Source of the DNA: an uncultured Collinsella sp.
GTDB taxonomy: Bacteria > Actinomycetota > Coriobacteriia > Coriobacteriales > Coriobacteriaceae
NCBI GenBank assembly: GCA_902494555.1
Contig: CABUTR010000009.1
Location: 1-64,000 of the forward strand
DNA length: 64,000 bases
Direction: 5' to 3'
Made by a program: the position numbers and the translations under genes
Part shown: one piece after another, positions 44,667 through 52,214 of the stretch
Layout: every line of letters begins with the position of its first letter
How positions within the stretch are numbered: the first letter of the stretch is position 1
Notes under the pieces: generated by a model
What the model was told of the DNA's origin: nothing
Seen by the model: the letters and a program-made list of their open reading frames with translations, nothing else
Databases searched by the model: none

Positions 44667-46124
44667 ATGAGCGATAGCCAGAACATGTCCGATGAGGTGC
44701 GCGCCCGCCTGCGCGCCATTCCTTCCGTCAACGAGCTGCTTGCCGAGTGGCCGGTGGTGAAGGCGGCGGGGGAGACCTGCGACGCGGTGGTACATGCCGC
44801 CGTGACGGCTGAGCTCGACGAGGAGCGCGCCGCGATTCGTGCCGGCGCCGATCCGCGCTCCAAGCGCGAGCTGGCATCGGCCATCGAGTGGCGTGCGCAT
44901 CGCTCCGCACTGCCGAGCCTGCGCCCTGCCGTCAACGCCACGGGTGTGGTCATCCATACCAACTTGGGCCGCGCTCCGCTCGCGGAGTCGGCGGCAAAGG
45001 CCGTGGCCGAGGTCGCGCGCGGCTACAGCACGCTCGAGTACAGTGTGGACACCTGTTCGCGCGGGTCGCGCAAGGAGCACGCCGCGCAGCTCATCCGCTC
45101 ACTCACCGGTGCCGAGGACGCGCTCGTGGTCAACAACAACGCCGCCGCGGTGCTGCTGGTGCTGGCGACCCATGCCGCAGGCAAGGAGGTCATCGTCAGC
45201 CGCGGCGAGCTTGTCGAGATCGGCGGCAGCTTCCGCATCCCCGATGTCATGGCGGCTTCGGGCGCCAAGCTCGTCGAGGTCGGCGCCACCAACCGCACGC
45301 ACCTGGGCGACTACGAGCGCGCCATCACGCCCGATACGGCGATGATCCTCAAGGTCCATCCTTCCAACTATCGCATCGAGGGCTTTCACGAGGAGGTGGG
45401 CTCTCGGGAGCTTGCCGCTCTGGCCCACAAGCATGGCCTGCTGTTCTACGAGGACCAGGGGTCGGGCGCGCTGTTGCCCGACGACATCTTGGTGCGCGGC
45501 GGCGAAGAAACCACGCCGGCTTCGGTTTCGGCAGGGCTCGATCTGGTGTCGTGCTCGGGCGATAAACTGCTCGGTGCAGCACAGGCGGGCATTATCATGG
45601 GCCGTCGCGATCTGGTCCAGGCCTGCGGCGCACATCCGCTCATGCGCGCTCTGCGTCCGGGCAAACTGGCTCTGTCGGCGCTCGAGGCCACGCTGCGTAT
45701 CTACATGGATGGCGCCGACGTGGCACACCGTGATATTCCGGTGCTCAGCATGCTTACGCTGCCGCAGGCTCACCTGGAGCGTCGTGCCCGCAAGCTGCGC
45801 GATCGTATGGTCGCCGGGCTCGATAAGGCCGGTTGCCCGTGCGCCGTGCAGGTGGAGATCGTCGAGGAATCGTCGACCCCCGGTGGCGGCTCGCTGCCTA
45901 CCGTGGAGCTGCCCACGATGTGCGTGGCGGTCCGCCCGGTCGACGGGCGCCTTTCCGTCGACGCGCTCAAGCGTTCGCTCGTCCAAGACTTCGATACGCC
46001 GGTAGTCACGCGAACCTCGCACGATCGCATTTTGTTTGACGTCCGTACGCTCGTGGGCGATCGCGATATCGAGACGGCGGCATCGACGCTCGTCGCGTGC
46101 GTTGAGAAGGCGATTGTTCGATGA
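44667..46124 (+). CDS. selA: L-seryl-tRNA(Sec) selenium transferase SelA
   Basis: Product of 485 aa. PLP enzyme converting Ser-tRNA(Sec) to Sec-tRNA(Sec) with selenophosphate. The PLP lysine is Lys300 in SCSGDKLLGAAQAGI. Other family motifs: NATGVVIHTNLGRAPL, YSTLEYSVDTCSRGSR, NNNAAAVLL and SRGELVEIGGSFRIPDVM. ATG 44667 follows AAAGG; the stop overlaps the selB start (ATGA), giving a coupled selAB pair. Confidence 0.97.
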   Translation: MSDSQNMSDEVRARLRAIPSVNELLAEWPVVKAAGETCDAVVHAAVTAELDEERAAIRAGADPRSKRELASAIEWRAHRSALPSLRPAVNATGVVIHTNLGRAPLAESAAKAVAEVARGYSTLEYSVDTCSRGSRKEHAAQLIRSLTGAEDALVVNNNAAAVLLVLATHAAGKEVIVSRGELVEIGGSFRIPDVMAASGAKLVEVGATNRTHLGDYERAITPDTAMILKVHPSNYRIEGFHEEVGSRELAALAHKHGLLFYEDQGSGALLPDDILVRGGEETTPASVSAGLDLVSCSGDKLLGAAQAGIIMGRRDLVQACGAHPLMRALRPGKLALSALEATLRIYMDGADVAHRDIPVLSMLTLPQAHLERRARKLRDRMVAGLDKAGCPCAVQVEIVEESSTPGGGSLPTVELPTMCVAVRPVDGRLSVDALKRSLVQDFDTPVVTRTSHDRILFDVRTLVGDRDIETAASTLVACVEKAIVR

Positions 46125-48088
46125 GTGAGGTTCAGGCGCTGGTGGAGTGTCCCGTTATCGTTGGCACGGCGGGCCACGTCGACCACGGTAAGTCGGCGCT
46201 GATCGAGGCGCTGACCGGCAAGAATCCCGACCGTCTGGAGGTTGAACGCCGTCGCGGTATGACCGTGGAGCTTGGCTTTGGCGAGCTGGCGCTGCCGAGT
46301 GGCAAGATCGTCGGCCTGGTCGACGTGCCGGGCCACGCGCATTACCTGCGCGCTATGGTGCAGGGCGCCACGGGTATCGACGTGGCCGTGCTGGTGGTTT
46401 CGGCCGTGGAGGGCGTGATGCCGCAGACCCGCGAGCACGTGCATGTGCTGGAGCTGCTGGGCGTTACGCATATGGTGGTCGCGCTGACGATGTGTGACCT
46501 GGCCGATGTCGAGATGACCGAGCTTGCTGAGCTCGATGTCGATGACTTTTTGTCGGGTACCGTGTTTGCCGACGCGTCGATCGTGCCCGTGTCGTCCAAG
46601 ACCGGCGCGGGGATCGATGACCTGCTTGCTGCACTCGACGAGCAGGTTGCCGCTTGCTGGGATGCCTGCCGTGCCCGTGCCGAGACCACCGATGCCGCGC
46701 CGCGGCTGCCCATCGACCGCTGCTTTACGATCAAGGGCGCCGGTACCGTGGTGACGGGAACGCTGCACGATGCGCCGGTTGCGGTGGGTGACGAGCTGAT
46801 GGCGTTACCGTCGCGTACGGTCTGTCGTGTGCGCGGGATTCAGGTACATGACGATACGCCGCGGGCGTTGCCCGGCCAGCGTGTGGCGCTCAACTTGGTG
46901 GGCGATGCTGTCGCCGCGCTCGATCGCGGTGAGATGCTCGGCGTGCCGGGCCGTTTTGGCCAGTCGATGCGCTTTATGATGACGTTTACGTATTTGGGTC
47001 GCGAGGGAGCCAAGCCGCGTGTGCTCGAGTCGGGTGCGCGTGTGCACGTGATGGCGGGTACGGCCGAGGTTGTCGGTCGCATCATGTTCATGGAGGGCGA
47101 GGCCCCCATGGCGGTGGGCGAGACCCGTACCGTGCAGGTGCGCCTGGAGGAGCCGCTGCCGCTGCGTGCCGGAGACCATGCCGTGGTGCTGTCGTATTCG
47201 CCCGTTATGCTCATCGGCGGCGGGCGCGTGCTGCTATCGCGCTGCCGTCGCTCGCGCGAGCTTTCTGCCGGCGAGCGCGTACTGTTTGCGGCGCTTGAGT
47301 CCGGCGATATCGCGGGCGGTGTGGGCGCTTGGTTGGCGCTGCAGATGCTGCCGGTTACGGCGGTTGATGTTGCCGAGGCTTTGGATCTTGGTGTCGGCGA
47401 GGTCGATGCCGCACTGCGCGGGTTGGTGGCGCAGGGCTCCGTTCGCGAGCTTGCCGTGGGTGATGCGGGCCTCTTGGCGGACGCCGTGGTGCTCGACGCC
47501 GCGATGGATGCACTTGCGGCGACCCTGTCAGCCATGCACGCGGCGGCTCCCAAGGAGACAGGCTTTACGCCCGGCGCCGTTGCCCATGCTGCGTGGCCTG
47601 CCGCTGATGAAGGCGTTGCCGCGGCTCTGATTGCCGAGGGCTGCTCGCGTGGCGTGTGCGCCGCCGAGGGCGCCGAGGTGTTCGATCCGCATTCGGCCGC
47701 CGCGGCGGCACGCGTGGTGCGAGAGGCTTGCGAGCGGATCGTCGCGCTGCTTGACGAGGCCGGACTCGATGCACCGACGTTGCCCGAGGTGGGCGAGCAA
47801 CTGCAGCTCGATCGCGACACCATGACGCGTGCCCTGCGCGAGCTTTCGCTCAACCGTTCCATCGTTAAGGTCGAGCGCGACGTTGCCTTGTCCGCCACCG
47901 TGGAGTCGAATGCGCGCGAGCTTGTCGCCGCTGCTATCGAGGCTGCCGGGGGCGCTGCCACCACGAGTGCCCTGCGCGAGGCGCTGGGCGTGTCGCGCAA
48001 ACGTGCCATCAGCATCTTGGAGCACCTGGATGCCGTGCGCTTTACAGTGCTCGACAAGGAAGCCGGCGGCCTGAGGTCCCTACGCTAG
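46121..48088 (+). CDS. selB: Selenocysteine-specific elongation factor SelB
   Basis: Product of 655 aa. GTPase domain with G1 GHVDHGKSALIEAL, G3 DVPGHAHYLRAM and the NKxD-like site degenerate as TMCDLAD. Then EF-Tu-like domains 2-3 and a C-terminal region (about 370-655) with winged-helix repeats that bind the SECIS hairpin; its end reads FTVLDKEAGGLRSL. It delivers Sec-tRNA to the UGAs of fdhF and selD here. selC follows 36 nt downstream. Confidence 0.96.
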   Translation: MSEVQALVECPVIVGTAGHVDHGKSALIEALTGKNPDRLEVERRRGMTVELGFGELALPSGKIVGLVDVPGHAHYLRAMVQGATGIDVAVLVVSAVEGVMPQTREHVHVLELLGVTHMVVALTMCDLADVEMTELAELDVDDFLSGTVFADASIVPVSSKTGAGIDDLLAALDEQVAACWDACRARAETTDAAPRLPIDRCFTIKGAGTVVTGTLHDAPVAVGDELMALPSRTVCRVRGIQVHDDTPRALPGQRVALNLVGDAVAALDRGEMLGVPGRFGQSMRFMMTFTYLGREGAKPRVLESGARVHVMAGTAEVVGRIMFMEGEAPMAVGETRTVQVRLEEPLPLRAGDHAVVLSYSPVMLIGGGRVLLSRCRRSRELSAGERVLFAALESGDIAGGVGAWLALQMLPVTAVDVAEALDLGVGEVDAALRGLVAQGSVRELAVGDAGLLADAVVLDAAMDALAATLSAMHAAAPKETGFTPGAVAHAAWPAADEGVAAALIAEGCSRGVCAAEGAEVFDPHSAAAAARVVREACERIVALLDEAGLDAPTLPEVGEQLQLDRDTMTRALRELSLNRSIVKVERDVALSATVESNARELVAAAIEAAGGAATTSALREALGVSRKRAISILEHLDAVRFTVLDKEAGGLRSLR

Positions 48089-48124
48089 CTAGCCCGCTCG
48101 GTTTGGTAAAATACCGCCGCACTT

Positions 48125-48221
48125 GGGAACGGATGGGCTCCGGTGGGCTCCGCGGTCCTCAAAACCGTTGCGAGGCGTGCAAAACGTCTTGGATGTGTTC
48201 GATTCACATACGTTCCCGCCA
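48125..48221 (+). tRNA. selC: tRNA-Sec (anticodon TCA)
   Basis: 97 nt. Long acceptor arm GGGAACGG.../...CGTTCCC with discriminator G and encoded CCA (48219-48221). Anticodon loop CCTCAAA holds TCA at 48159-48161. A long variable arm and T-arm GGATGTGTTCGATTCACATA follow. The extended acceptor and variable arm are typical of tRNA-Sec. Placed just after selB. Confidence 0.96.
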
Positions 48222-48375
48222 TACGCTACCAGCGCTTTTGTGCTCGCGGTCTTGCTGCGTGCCGCAAAGGCGCTGTTTTGTTTTTGCACGAGCTTTTCGT
48301 AGCGCCGCTATTTCGGCGGCGGTATTTAGCTTCGTGCGCCGGGTTTTGAACGCGCCGATGGAGGTGTTTTGCCGT

Positions 48376-49008
48376 ATGACTACCGTAAGACGTGCCGATC
48401 TTTCTTGTGTCGTCCAGGCGGGCGGGCTGTCCTCGCGCATGGGCTGCGATAAGGCGCGCATGGCTTTTTGCGGCGAGCCGCTCATCGAGCGTGTGCTGGG
48501 TCGGCTGGCGCCAGTTGCCGGCGAGTTGGTTGTGACGACTTCGCGTCCCAGCGAGCTTGCCTACCTTGAGGAGCACACGTTTGGCGGCCTGGTGCCGCGT
48601 GTGGTGGCGGATCTTGAAGGGTCGGCGGGCGCCATGCGCGGCATCGCGAGCTCGTTGGCTGCGGCTCGGCTGCCTCTCGTAGCGATCGTTGCCTGCGATA
48701 TGCCGTTTGTCTCGCCGGAACTCATCGGCGCGCTTGCCGATCGTGTTGAGGCCGAGGCACTCGATGTGTGCGTGCCGCGCGAGGAGCGGGGGATTGAGCC
48801 ACTTTGCGCTGTCTGGCGCCGTGACGCGTGCACGCCGGTTGCCCAAGAGTTGCTCGCCTGCGACCGCCAACGCATTCGCTGCCTGATCAATCGCGTTCAG
48901 GCCGGTTATATGGATGAGTCGCAGATCGTTAAGGCCGCGGGCTCGACGCTCTGCTTCGAGAACGTCAATACGCCCGAGGAGTTTGCGGCGGCCGAGTTGC
49001 TTGCCTAG
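48376..49008 (+). CDS. mobA: Molybdenum cofactor guanylyltransferase MobA
   Basis: Product of 210 aa. MobA attaches GMP to Mo-molybdopterin to make the bis-MGD cofactor needed by FdhF and the orphan oxidoreductase. The nucleotidyltransferase signature is VVQAGGLSSRMGCDKARM at residues 11-28, with ACDMPFVSPELI as the metal-binding block and NVNTPEEF at the C-terminus. The first motif usually reads L-A-G-G-x-S-x-R-M-G-x-D-K. ATG 48376 follows GGAGGTG. The long frame open from 48103 crosses tRNA-Sec and is not coding. Confidence 0.9.
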   Translation: MTTVRRADLSCVVQAGGLSSRMGCDKARMAFCGEPLIERVLGRLAPVAGELVVTTSRPSELAYLEEHTFGGLVPRVVADLEGSAGAMRGIASSLAAARLPLVAIVACDMPFVSPELIGALADRVEAEALDVCVPREERGIEPLCAVWRRDACTPVAQELLACDRQRIRCLINRVQAGYMDESQIVKAAGSTLCFENVNTPEEFAAAELLA

Positions 49009-49023
49009 ACGATTGGAGTTGCC

Positions 49024-49419
49024 ATGTCTCACGATATTTGTCCCGACACGGGAGAACCTTGCACTTGCGACGGGTCCGAACCCTGTACCTGCGGCTGCGG
49101 AGGCTGCGGGCATACCGCGGAAGAGGAAGCGACCGCCGCGGCGTATCGTGAGGCACACCGCGGCGGCCCGTCCGGTGATGCCCTCGATCGCGAACGCAAG
49201 ATTATCGTGTCGTTTGACAGCACCTTCGATGTGATGGAATGCGAACAGCTGTGTCTTGCCGCCGGCGTGCCCGGGCGCATCATGCCTTTGCCCGGGTCCA
49301 TTACCGCAGGTTGCGGCTTGTGCTGGGCCATGCCGTTCTCGGGCGATGCGCTCGCCGCCTTCCGCGCTGCCACCGAAGGCCGCATAACTCCCGCCGACTA
49401 CCATCAGCTCGTCCTCTAA
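49024..49419 (+). CDS. DUF3343 protein with Cys-rich N-terminus
   Basis: Product of 131 aa. The C-terminal 75 residues (IIVSFDSTFDVMECEQLC, GVPGRIMPLPGSITAGCGLC) are a DUF3343 domain like the 83 aa protein in the selD operon. The first 45 residues carry about eight cysteines in CP, CTC, CTCGCGGCGH arrangements, suggesting metal or chalcogen binding. It begins 15 nt after mobA with the same TTGGAGTTGCCATG start region as the other copy. Role in Se or S transfer is inferred from context. Confidence 0.8.
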   Translation: MSHDICPDTGEPCTCDGSEPCTCGCGGCGHTAEEEATAAAYREAHRGGPSGDALDRERKIIVSFDSTFDVMECEQLCLAAGVPGRIMPLPGSITAGCGLCWAMPFSGDALAAFRAATEGRITPADYHQLVL

Positions 49420-49426
49420 CCACCAC

Positions 49427-49461
49427 ACCACCACATTGGGGACAGGCACCTTTGTGGTGGT
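49427..49461. repeat. Hairpin with GGGGACAGG loop after DUF3343
   Basis: ACCACCACA (49427-49435) pairs with TGTGGTGGT (49453-49461); the loop holds GGGGACAGGCACC. No T-run. It shares GGGACAGG with the hairpin at 59189. The rest of 49462-49675 shows no gene, only a possible AT-rich promoter before gdhA. Confidence 0.6.
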
Positions 49462-49675
49462 TTGGAACACGTGGACGAAACAGGTTTGAAACACGGATTT
49501 TGCACGTCAGGCACTCAAAAACGCCTCTACCTGCATCGTAATCAAAACGAAACATCTGCTCGTCTGCTTATGCGAAACTTTCCCGCAACAGTGCGATATT
49601 ATCCATACAAGATAAAGTTCGCGGCGCACAGGGTGCCGCGACCGACACTTTTCGTTTCCCATCATTGGAGGAAGC

Positions 49676-51031
49676 ATGAGCTACACGCAGAAAGTTCTCG
49701 ACGAGCTCAAGGCCCGCTATCCCGAGCAGCCTGAGTTCATCCAGGCCGCGACCGAGATCCTCGGCACCATCCAGCCGGCGCTCGACGCCCACCCCGAGTA
49801 CGAGGAGGCCGCCCTGCTTGAGCGCCTCGTCGAGCCCGAGCGCATCGTTATGTTCCGTGTCCCCTGGGTCGACGACCAGGGCAAGGTCCAGGTCAACCGC
49901 GGCTACCGCGTCGAGTTCAACTCTGCCATTGGACCCTACAAGGGCGGCCTGCGCTTTAACCCGACGGTCACCCTGGGTATGCTCAAGTTCCTGGGCCTGG
50001 AGCAGATCCTCAAGAACAGCCTGACCACCCTTCCCATGGGCGGCGGCAAGGGCGGTTCCGACTTTGACCCCAAGGGCAAGTCCAACAACGAGATCATGCA
50101 CTTCTGCCAGTCCTTCATGACCGAGCTCTATCGCCATATCGGCCCCAACACCGACGTTCCCGCCGGCGACCTGGGCGTTGGCGGCCGCGAGGTTGCCTAC
50201 ATGTTCGGTCAGTACAAGCGCCTGACCAACGAGTGGACCGGCGTTCTCACCGGCAAGGGCCTCTCCTTTGGCGGCTCGCTCGCCCGTACCGAGGCCACCG
50301 GTTACGGCCTGGTCTACTTTGTGGACGAGTACCTCAAGAGCCGCGGCGACTCCTTCGAGGGCAAGAACGTCGTCGTTCACGGCTCCGGCAACGTCGCTAT
50401 CTACGCGGTCCAGAAGGTCGCCCAGCTCGGCGGCAAGGTGCTGGCCTGCTCCGACACCCACGGCTGGGTCGAGGATCCCGACGGCATTGACTACACCGTG
50501 CTCGAGCATGTCTACAACAAGAAGCGCTCCGGCCACGACAAGGGCGTCACGCTCGCTATGTACGTCGACGAGAAGCCCAACGCCACGTGGCACGAGGGCG
50601 ACGGCCGCGGCGTGTGGCAGCTTCCCTGCGACATCGCGCTGCCCTGCGCTCGCGAGAACACTCTGCTGCTCGAGGATGCCCAGGCGCTCGTCGCCAACGG
50701 CTGCAAAGCGGTCGGCGAGGGCGCGAACATGCCCACGACCATCGAGGCCACGACCTACTTCCAGGAGAACGGCGTCGCCTTTATGCCCGGCAAGGCTGCC
50801 AACGCCGGTGGCGTGCTCGTGTCCGGCCTGGAGATGAGCCAGAACGCCGAGCACCTGTCCTGGACCTTCGAGGAGGTCGACGGCAAGCTCGAGCAGCTCA
50901 TGCGCGGCATGTTCCACAACGTGGACGACACCGCCAAGGAGTACGGCGAGGAGGGCAACTTCGTCATGGGCGCCAACATCGCCGGCTTCCTGAAGGTTGC
51001 CGACGCCATGCTCGCCCAGGGCGTCTGCTAA
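49676..51031 (+). CDS. gdhA: Glutamate dehydrogenase (hexameric type)
   Basis: Product of 451 aa, normal for the NAD(P)-dependent ~450 aa class. Motifs: KGGLRFNPTVTLGMLKFLG, LPMGGGKGGSDFDPKGKS with the catalytic Lys region, PAGDLGVGGREVAYM, VVVHGSGNVAIYA (Rossmann) and EGANMPTT. It interconverts 2-oxoglutarate plus ammonia and glutamate. ATG 49676 follows GGAGGAAGC. Codon use is strongly biased toward C-ending codons, consistent with high expression. Its own terminator follows. Confidence 0.96.
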   Translation: MSYTQKVLDELKARYPEQPEFIQAATEILGTIQPALDAHPEYEEAALLERLVEPERIVMFRVPWVDDQGKVQVNRGYRVEFNSAIGPYKGGLRFNPTVTLGMLKFLGLEQILKNSLTTLPMGGGKGGSDFDPKGKSNNEIMHFCQSFMTELYRHIGPNTDVPAGDLGVGGREVAYMFGQYKRLTNEWTGVLTGKGLSFGGSLARTEATGYGLVYFVDEYLKSRGDSFEGKNVVVHGSGNVAIYAVQKVAQLGGKVLACSDTHGWVEDPDGIDYTVLEHVYNKKRSGHDKGVTLAMYVDEKPNATWHEGDGRGVWQLPCDIALPCARENTLLLEDAQALVANGCKAVGEGANMPTTIEATTYFQENGVAFMPGKAANAGGVLVSGLEMSQNAEHLSWTFEEVDGKLEQLMRGMFHNVDDTAKEYGEEGNFVMGANIAGFLKVADAMLAQGVC

Positions 51032-51057
51032 ACCCTGCCTGACATAGCATGTAATGA

Positions 51058-51089
51058 GGCTCTCGGCTCAACGCCGGGAGCCTTTTTTG
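51058..51089 (+). terminator. Terminator after gdhA
   Basis: GGCTCTCGGC (51058-51067) pairs with GCCGGGAGCC (51073-51082), one G-U pair, followed by TTTTTT. Confidence 0.92.
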
Positions 51090-51151
51090 ATCCGCATGCG
51101 ACGGAGGAAAACGGATCATTTCCCTCGGCCCTCTGCCGGCCGCCCCTTAAG

Positions 51152-51214
51152 TTGCGGTGAAATACGGACTGTTGGGCGCCCTAAGCCCGACAAACAGTCC
51201 GTATTTCACCGCAA
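51152..51214. repeat. Palindrome family A, copy 3
   Basis: Perfect 22 bp arms TTGCGGTGAAATACGGAC... (51152-51173) and its complement (51193-51214). The outer end has one mismatch because the right side reads CAAGTT in place of CAACTT. Between gdhA and the molybdenum hydroxylase genes. Confidence 0.9.
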
Positions 51215-51299
51215 GTTATGGATGGGAGGGAGGTTTTTGTGCTGTGGAAGGTTGCGGCCCCTCGTTTGGTACACTTAAAAGTACTGGACAAGTGAAGAG

Positions 51300-52214
51300 A
51301 TGGGGGAGAACGTGCTCAAGTTCGGTACCTACGTCCGTGTTGGAAACGCGGCCGAAGCCTATGAGCTCTTGCAGAAGAACCGCAACAACAAGATTGTGGG
51401 CGGCGGCATCTGGATGCGCCTGGGTTCGCGTCGCGTGGCGACGGCGATTGACCTTTCGGCCTGCGGGCTCGATCAGATCGAGGAGACCGAGACCGAGTTT
51501 CGCATCGGTGCCATGTGCACCCTGCGCCAGCTCGAGCGTCATGCCGGGCTCAACGCGCTTGTCAACAATGTCTTTGAGTTCGCCGTCCACGACATCGTGG
51601 GCGTGCAGCTGCGCAACACCGCCACGGTGGGCGGCAGCATCTACGGCCGCTTTGGCTTCTCGGACGTGCTCTCGGCTTTCCTGGCGCTCGATTCCTATGT
51701 TGAGCTGACGGGGGCAGGCCGCGTGCCGCTCGCCGAGTTCGTGAACATGGGTTACGCGCGCGACGTGATCGAGCGCATCGTGGTCGTCAAGCACGATTAC
51801 CGTGCGAGCTACGAGGCCGTGCGCAAGGCCGCGACCGACTTCCCCTCCTTAAACGTCACCGCCGCCTGGTGGGACAACACCTGGCACGTCACCGTGGGCG
51901 CCCGCCCGCTGCGCGCGACCCTGCTGCAGGGCGAGGCATGCGGTCTGGTGAACGAACAACCTTCCGAGGACGAGCTGCGCGCCCTGGCCGCATCCGTGCG
52001 TGCCCTGAGCTACGGCACCAACATGTGGGGCTCGGCTGACTACCGCCGTCGCATCTCGGCCCCGCTGGCGATTCAGGCCGTGCGCCGCGCCGCCGGCATC
52101 GAGCTTTCGGCCGCGCTTGCCCACGAGCTCGAGACCGTGCAAGTGCCTAAGTTTGCCACGGACGAGTATTCCTGCCGCCGCGTGCCCGGCGTCGATTCTA
52201 GCGAGGTGCGCTAA
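51300..52214 (+). CDS. Xanthine-dehydrogenase-type FAD-binding subunit
   Basis: Product of 304 aa. CO-dehydrogenase/XDH flavoprotein family: KIVGGGIWMRLGSRR corresponds to the FAD pyrophosphate loop, LRNTATVGGSIYGRFGFSD to the second FAD loop, and the C-terminal 90 residues to the CODH flavoprotein C domain (YRRRISAPLAIQAVRRA). It passes electrons from the Fe-S clusters of the next gene to NAD or another acceptor. The start is uncertain: ATG 51300 has a poor site, while GTG 51312 has GGGGGAG close upstream. Its stop overlaps the next start (TAATG). Confidence 0.88.
   Translation: MGENVLKFGTYVRVGNAAEAYELLQKNRNNKIVGGGIWMRLGSRRVATAIDLSACGLDQIEETETEFRIGAMCTLRQLERHAGLNALVNNVFEFAVHDIVGVQLRNTATVGGSIYGRFGFSDVLSAFLALDSYVELTGAGRVPLAEFVNMGYARDVIERIVVVKHDYRASYEAVRKAATDFPSLNVTAAWWDNTWHVTVGARPLRATLLQGEACGLVNEQPSEDELRALAASVRALSYGTNMWGSADYRRRISAPLAIQAVRRAAGIELSAALAHELETVQVPKFATDEYSCRRVPGVDSSEVR

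Noticed and set aside
48103..48375. N-terminal extension of MobA
   Set aside because: The frame crosses tRNA-Sec; the MobA family starts at the ATG 48376, which has a ribosome binding site.
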